DNA from: Neobacillus cucumis
GTDB lineage: Bacteria; Bacillota; Bacilli; Bacillales_B; DSM-18226
DNA: 64,000 nucleotides
NCBI RefSeq assembly: GCF_023715505.1
Contig: NZ_JAMBOH010000001.1
Coordinates: 1 to 64,000 of the forward strand
Reading direction: 5' to 3'
The position numbers were made by a program, and so were the translations under genes. Below are positions 61,156 to 64,000 of the stretch, one piece after another. The notes beneath the pieces were generated by a model. That model ran no database searches, was not told the DNA's origin, and saw only the letters and a program-made list of their open reading frames with translations. Positions within the stretch are counted from its first letter, which is position 1; each line of letters opens with the position of its first letter.

Positions 61156-61740
61156 ATGAAAAGAAAACTTGTGATAATAGTGAGTATATTGTATGTATTA
61201 TTCATGGCCGTCTTGGCAGTGTATTACTATAGTATTGGCCAAACTTTTAAATCCACTGTAGCAATAGGCGGAATTGTTTGTGGAGCAGTACCGCTTTTGT
61301 TAGCCCTGTTTACAAAGCTGAAATTTAATCTACCCATTGTCTTTTCCTATATCATTTTCTTAGTAGGTTCACAATATTTGGGTTCTATATTAGGCTGGTA
61401 TGGACTTGGCTGGTGGGATACCTTTATGCATTTCGTCAGCGGTGCCATCCTTGCGTTCGCGGGAATTGCATTATATGAAAGGTTAATTCACAGGGATGCA
61501 GGGAGTGAGATTTCCTCTTGGTTTGTTTTCCTTTTTACCGCATCGTTTGCAGCATTAGGTGGTGTTTTGTGGGAGGTCTACGAGTTTAGCTGCGACCAGA
61601 TATTCGGGATGACCTTGCAAGGCGGAGGAAATAAAGATACAATGACAGACTTAATCGCCGATACTTTAGGCGGTCTTGTTATCGCTTTATGGGCATTGAT
61701 TCGTACAAAACTGAAATTGAAAAAGGTACGTCGTAATTAA
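61156..61740 (+). CDS. DUF2238/YjdF-like membrane protein, paralogue 2
   Basis: A 194-residue paralogue of the preceding gene: WWDTFMHFVSGAILAFAG, VLWEVYEFSCDQIFGMTLQGGGNKDTMTDLIADTLGG. The start is ten bases after the first gene's stop with GAGGTG upstream, so they form an operon. Similar lengths and start (MKRK) show a tandem duplication with divergence. Confidence 0.82.
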   Translation: MKRKLVIIVSILYVLFMAVLAVYYYSIGQTFKSTVAIGGIVCGAVPLLLALFTKLKFNLPIVFSYIIFLVGSQYLGSILGWYGLGWWDTFMHFVSGAILAFAGIALYERLIHRDAGSEISSWFVFLFTASFAALGGVLWEVYEFSCDQIFGMTLQGGGNKDTMTDLIADTLGGLVIALWALIRTKLKLKKVRRN

Positions 61741-61752
61741 ACGTACCTTTTT
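61724..61752. terminator. Terminator between the tandem membrane genes and aspartokinase
   Basis: AAGGTACGT ... ACGTACCTT with T6; overlaps the end of the second membrane gene. Confidence 0.85.
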
Positions 61753-61766
61753 TAATGAAAAGAAAA

Positions 61767-63128
61767 TCAAACAGTCACTGGAACAAAAAACTCCTCATAA
61801 AGAGCCTGAACCGCCCGTTTCTCATCTACTTCTTTGACACCAAACATCATACTAACCTCTGATGAACCTTGATTAATCATTTCAATATTAACCCTCGCCT
61901 TTGCAAGTGCATTTGAAGCTCTAGCCATGGTACCAACATTTCGGCGCATTCCCTCTCCAACCACCATAATGAGGGCCAGACTATGAGCAACTTTCACTTC
62001 ATCTGCATGTAACTCATTTTTGATTCGATTAATCACTTCATCCATGATTTTCTCATCAAGCTGATTCTCCCGTAAGATGACAGACACGTCATCAATACCT
62101 GATGGTGTATGCTCATATGAAAGACCATAATCTTCTAATACACCTAACAGCTTCCGCCCAAAGCCGATTTCTCTGTTCATTAAGTATTTGCTGACATAAA
62201 TACTGCAAAACCCTTTATCGCTGGCGATGCCAATGACAGGTCCATTTGTATTGTCACGTTCGTTCACTATAAGTGTTCCAGGCGCTGATGGATTATTTGT
62301 ATTTTTAATATTAACAGGGATTCCCGCTCTAAAAGCTGGAACAAGTGCCTCATCATGTAATACTGTGAATCCGGCATATGATAATTCTCGCATTTCCCGA
62401 TAAGTTAATTCTTTTATTTCCTTTGGCTTTTGGACAATGGAAGGATTTACAGAGTAAACCGCATCTACATCTGTAAAGTTTTCATATAAATCTGCCTTTA
62501 GCGCATTTGCAAGGATAGAACCGGTAATATCCGAACCGCTCCTTGAGAAGGTAAACACCTCTCCACTAAGGCTATAGCCAAAGAATCCTGGGAAAATTTG
62601 GATACCAGACTGTTCATTTAATGAATTTAGTCGTAAATAAGATTCAGGTAATGCTTGGGCATTTCCCGGCTCATCACTGACAAGGAGACCTGCTTCCTTA
62701 GGGTCTACATAATGAGCTTCTACACCCTGTGCTCGAAAATAAGCAGCTACTAATTTGGCATTATTATCCTCACCACTGGCTTTTAGCAAGTCGATAAACC
62801 GATCCGGTTTGCTTTTGTCACCAGCAATTCTTGTTAATAAGTCATCATGAATTTCCTGGATCACTCCATCTGCAAGATTTAATTCATTTGCAATGGCTGC
62901 ATATCTCTCAAGGACAGAAGCTACCTTTTCCTTCGGATCCTTATTTTGTAAACAGTAATCAGCACATTCAATCAATAAATCTGTTACCTTTATATCTTCT
63001 GCATACCTCTTTCCCGGAGCTGATACAACGACCACTTTACGTTCACGGTCAGCAGTGACAATTTGAAATACTTTTTCTAGCTGTCTTCCGGAAGCTAAAG
63101 AGGATCCGCCAAACTTTACGACCTTCAT
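61767..63128 (-). CDS. Aspartate kinase (YclM/ThrD-like)
   Basis: A 453-residue aspartokinase III-like enzyme: KFGGSSLASG at the N-terminus, SRSGSDITGSILANAL, DVDAVYSVNP, then two ACT domains (from about residue 310). It phosphorylates aspartate, the first step to lysine, threonine and methionine. Length equals B. subtilis YclM (about 454). There is no riboswitch in the 190 bp upstream that I can recognise. Monocistronic. Confidence 0.94.
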   Translation of the reverse strand: MKVVKFGGSSLASGRQLEKVFQIVTADRERKVVVVSAPGKRYAEDIKVTDLLIECADYCLQNKDPKEKVASVLERYAAIANELNLADGVIQEIHDDLLTRIAGDKSKPDRFIDLLKASGEDNNAKLVAAYFRAQGVEAHYVDPKEAGLLVSDEPGNAQALPESYLRLNSLNEQSGIQIFPGFFGYSLSGEVFTFSRSGSDITGSILANALKADLYENFTDVDAVYSVNPSIVQKPKEIKELTYREMRELSYAGFTVLHDEALVPAFRAGIPVNIKNTNNPSAPGTLIVNERDNTNGPVIGIASDKGFCSIYVSKYLMNREIGFGRKLLGVLEDYGLSYEHTPSGIDDVSVILRENQLDEKIMDEVINRIKNELHADEVKVAHSLALIMVVGEGMRRNVGTMARASNALAKARVNIEMINQGSSEVSMMFGVKEVDEKRAVQALYEEFFVPVTV

Positions 63129-63325
63129 GGATACATCCCCTACTCTATAAAAATATAATTTTAATTTTATTACAATTTAAAAAATAATCAAGTGTTTTTT
63201 TCCGCTCATAACGAACAATTGTCCATGTGTAAAAGACAACTAAGAAAGAAAATAGAGATGTAAGCTTTTACACAAGTAAAATCACCGTTTTATAACTTAT
63301 GCCTTATTAAACTTATTCTGCTGAT

Positions 63326-63940
63326 TTAGCTAATCAGTTCTATGAAATGGGCTAGAATTCTTGCCGTAAGTCCCCAAATTGTTTTACCGCCATAGCGATA
63401 AAAATATTCATCCATCCCTCTAGCCCGCCAGTTATATTTTTCACCACCGGGTATTAACTCAAACGGAAAATTTTCCTCAGGCTCCGCTTTAAGGGAAACA
63501 CGATAAATTTCCGGCTTATTATGGATCAAGAACGTCAATGGAACCGTAAATATTTCACCAACCTCAGCCGGGCTTGGCTGAATTTTTTCAGGACTATTAA
63601 TAAAACCTACATAAGGATAAAGAATCATCCCAAAGGGTGAAATCATATAATCCAATGGAAATACATCGGAAATATCTTGTTTATTTATCCCTAACTCCTC
63701 TACTGTTTCACGGATGGCTGCACCTTGTTCATCTATATCCTGTGCATCTATTCTGCCTCCTGGAAAACAAATTTCTCCCGGCTGACGCCTCAATTCTAAT
63801 GACCGAACTTCAAATAATACATGAATTCCATCCTCTTTTTGCAATAACGGAAGCAAAACAGCATATTTTGAGAATCTTTCACTGCCTAAGATTTTTGGGG
63901 TATGACCATTTAATTTTCTTAAAACGGAATCTAAATCCAT
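63326..63940 (-). CDS. NUDIX hydrolase, CoA pyrophosphatase type
   Basis: A 204-residue protein. The NUDIX box is GGRIDAQDIDEQGAAIRETVEELG, preceded by the CoA-specific ELRRQPGEICFPG string seen in CoA pyrophosphatases (NudL/Pcd1 group). It splits CoA or oxidised CoA to 4'-phosphopantetheine and 3',5'-ADP. Monocistronic; nothing recognisable lies between it and the window edge. Confidence 0.9.
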   Translation of the reverse strand: MDLDSVLRKLNGHTPKILGSERFSKYAVLLPLLQKEDGIHVLFEVRSLELRRQPGEICFPGGRIDAQDIDEQGAAIRETVEELGINKQDISDVFPLDYMISPFGMILYPYVGFINSPEKIQPSPAEVGEIFTVPLTFLIHNKPEIYRVSLKAEPEENFPFELIPGGEKYNWRARGMDEYFYRYGGKTIWGLTARILAHFIELIS

Positions 63941-64000
63941 AATTTCACCTCACTTTATATGTATTATAAAAAATGCTTAATACTACAATACCACTTTTTT

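Noticed and set aside
63129..63325. Lysine riboswitch in front of the aspartokinase gene
   Set aside because: None of the L-box strings is present in the AT-rich 200 bp; the only L-box in the window precedes the permease.

Overview
The window looks like chromosomal DNA of a low-GC, Gram-positive endospore former of the family Bacillaceae. The evidence is the 5' part of a Bacillus-type 16S rRNA gene with tandem rrn promoters, homologues of the sporulation proteins CsgA and RacA, B. subtilis-like HelD, YvbH, NrnB, YppC and YmaF, AGGAGG-type ribosome binding sites, an L-box, and strong intrinsic terminators after most units. A Neobacillus/Cytobacillus-type genome is my inference only. I see no prophage, insertion sequence, CRISPR array or tRNA.

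Layout. 1-600: 16S rRNA start (minus strand) with its leader and two promoters. 0.7-8.9 kb: housekeeping genes (methyltransferase, ExoA, deacetylase-like protein, PpiB, YppC, squalene-hopene-type cyclase, Mug, YitT) and a candidate structured small RNA at 4188-4299. 9.0-10.4 kb: an NhaC-type antiporter split by a frameshift at a pentanucleotide repeat. 10.5-15.5 kb: an envelope quality-control block (response regulator, histidine kinase, HtrA protease, PpiC-type foldase). 15.9-22.5 kb: a TetR-controlled acyl-CoA/phosphotransferase cluster with two identical 18-bp operators and several decaying genes. 22.6-34.9 kb: small regulators, a dead hydrolase, VanW protein, CsgA, YitT paralogues, an erythromycin-esterase-like enzyme, an EamA/EmrE-like transporter, YvbH behind a sigma-W-type promoter, and a divergent nitroreductase/HxlR pair.

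35.0-42.8 kb: an L-box lysine riboswitch driving an amino-acid permease, small regulators, asnS with an unusual structured leader, and HelD. 42.9-55.7 kb: cell-envelope and metabolic genes, a MerR-like/DUF3967 gene next to racA, NrnB and a nitronate monooxygenase. 55.8-64.0 kb: an M50-like peptidase, an OpuF-type osmolyte ABC importer next to a GntR-RCK_C regulator of BusR architecture, tandem DUF2238-like membrane proteins, aspartokinase and a NUDIX CoA pyrophosphatase. A 135-bp dispersed repeat occurs twice in opposite orientation (15.7 and 59.7 kb).

The most interesting observations are: the possible phase-variable antiporter; the structured asnS leader without T-box hallmarks; the candidate small RNA near 4.2 kb; the twin-operator TetR regulon with a fossil acyl-CoA ligase, which could have been a lactone/hydroxy-acid pathway; and the OpuF/BusR-like osmolyte module with an inverted repeat over its promoter.
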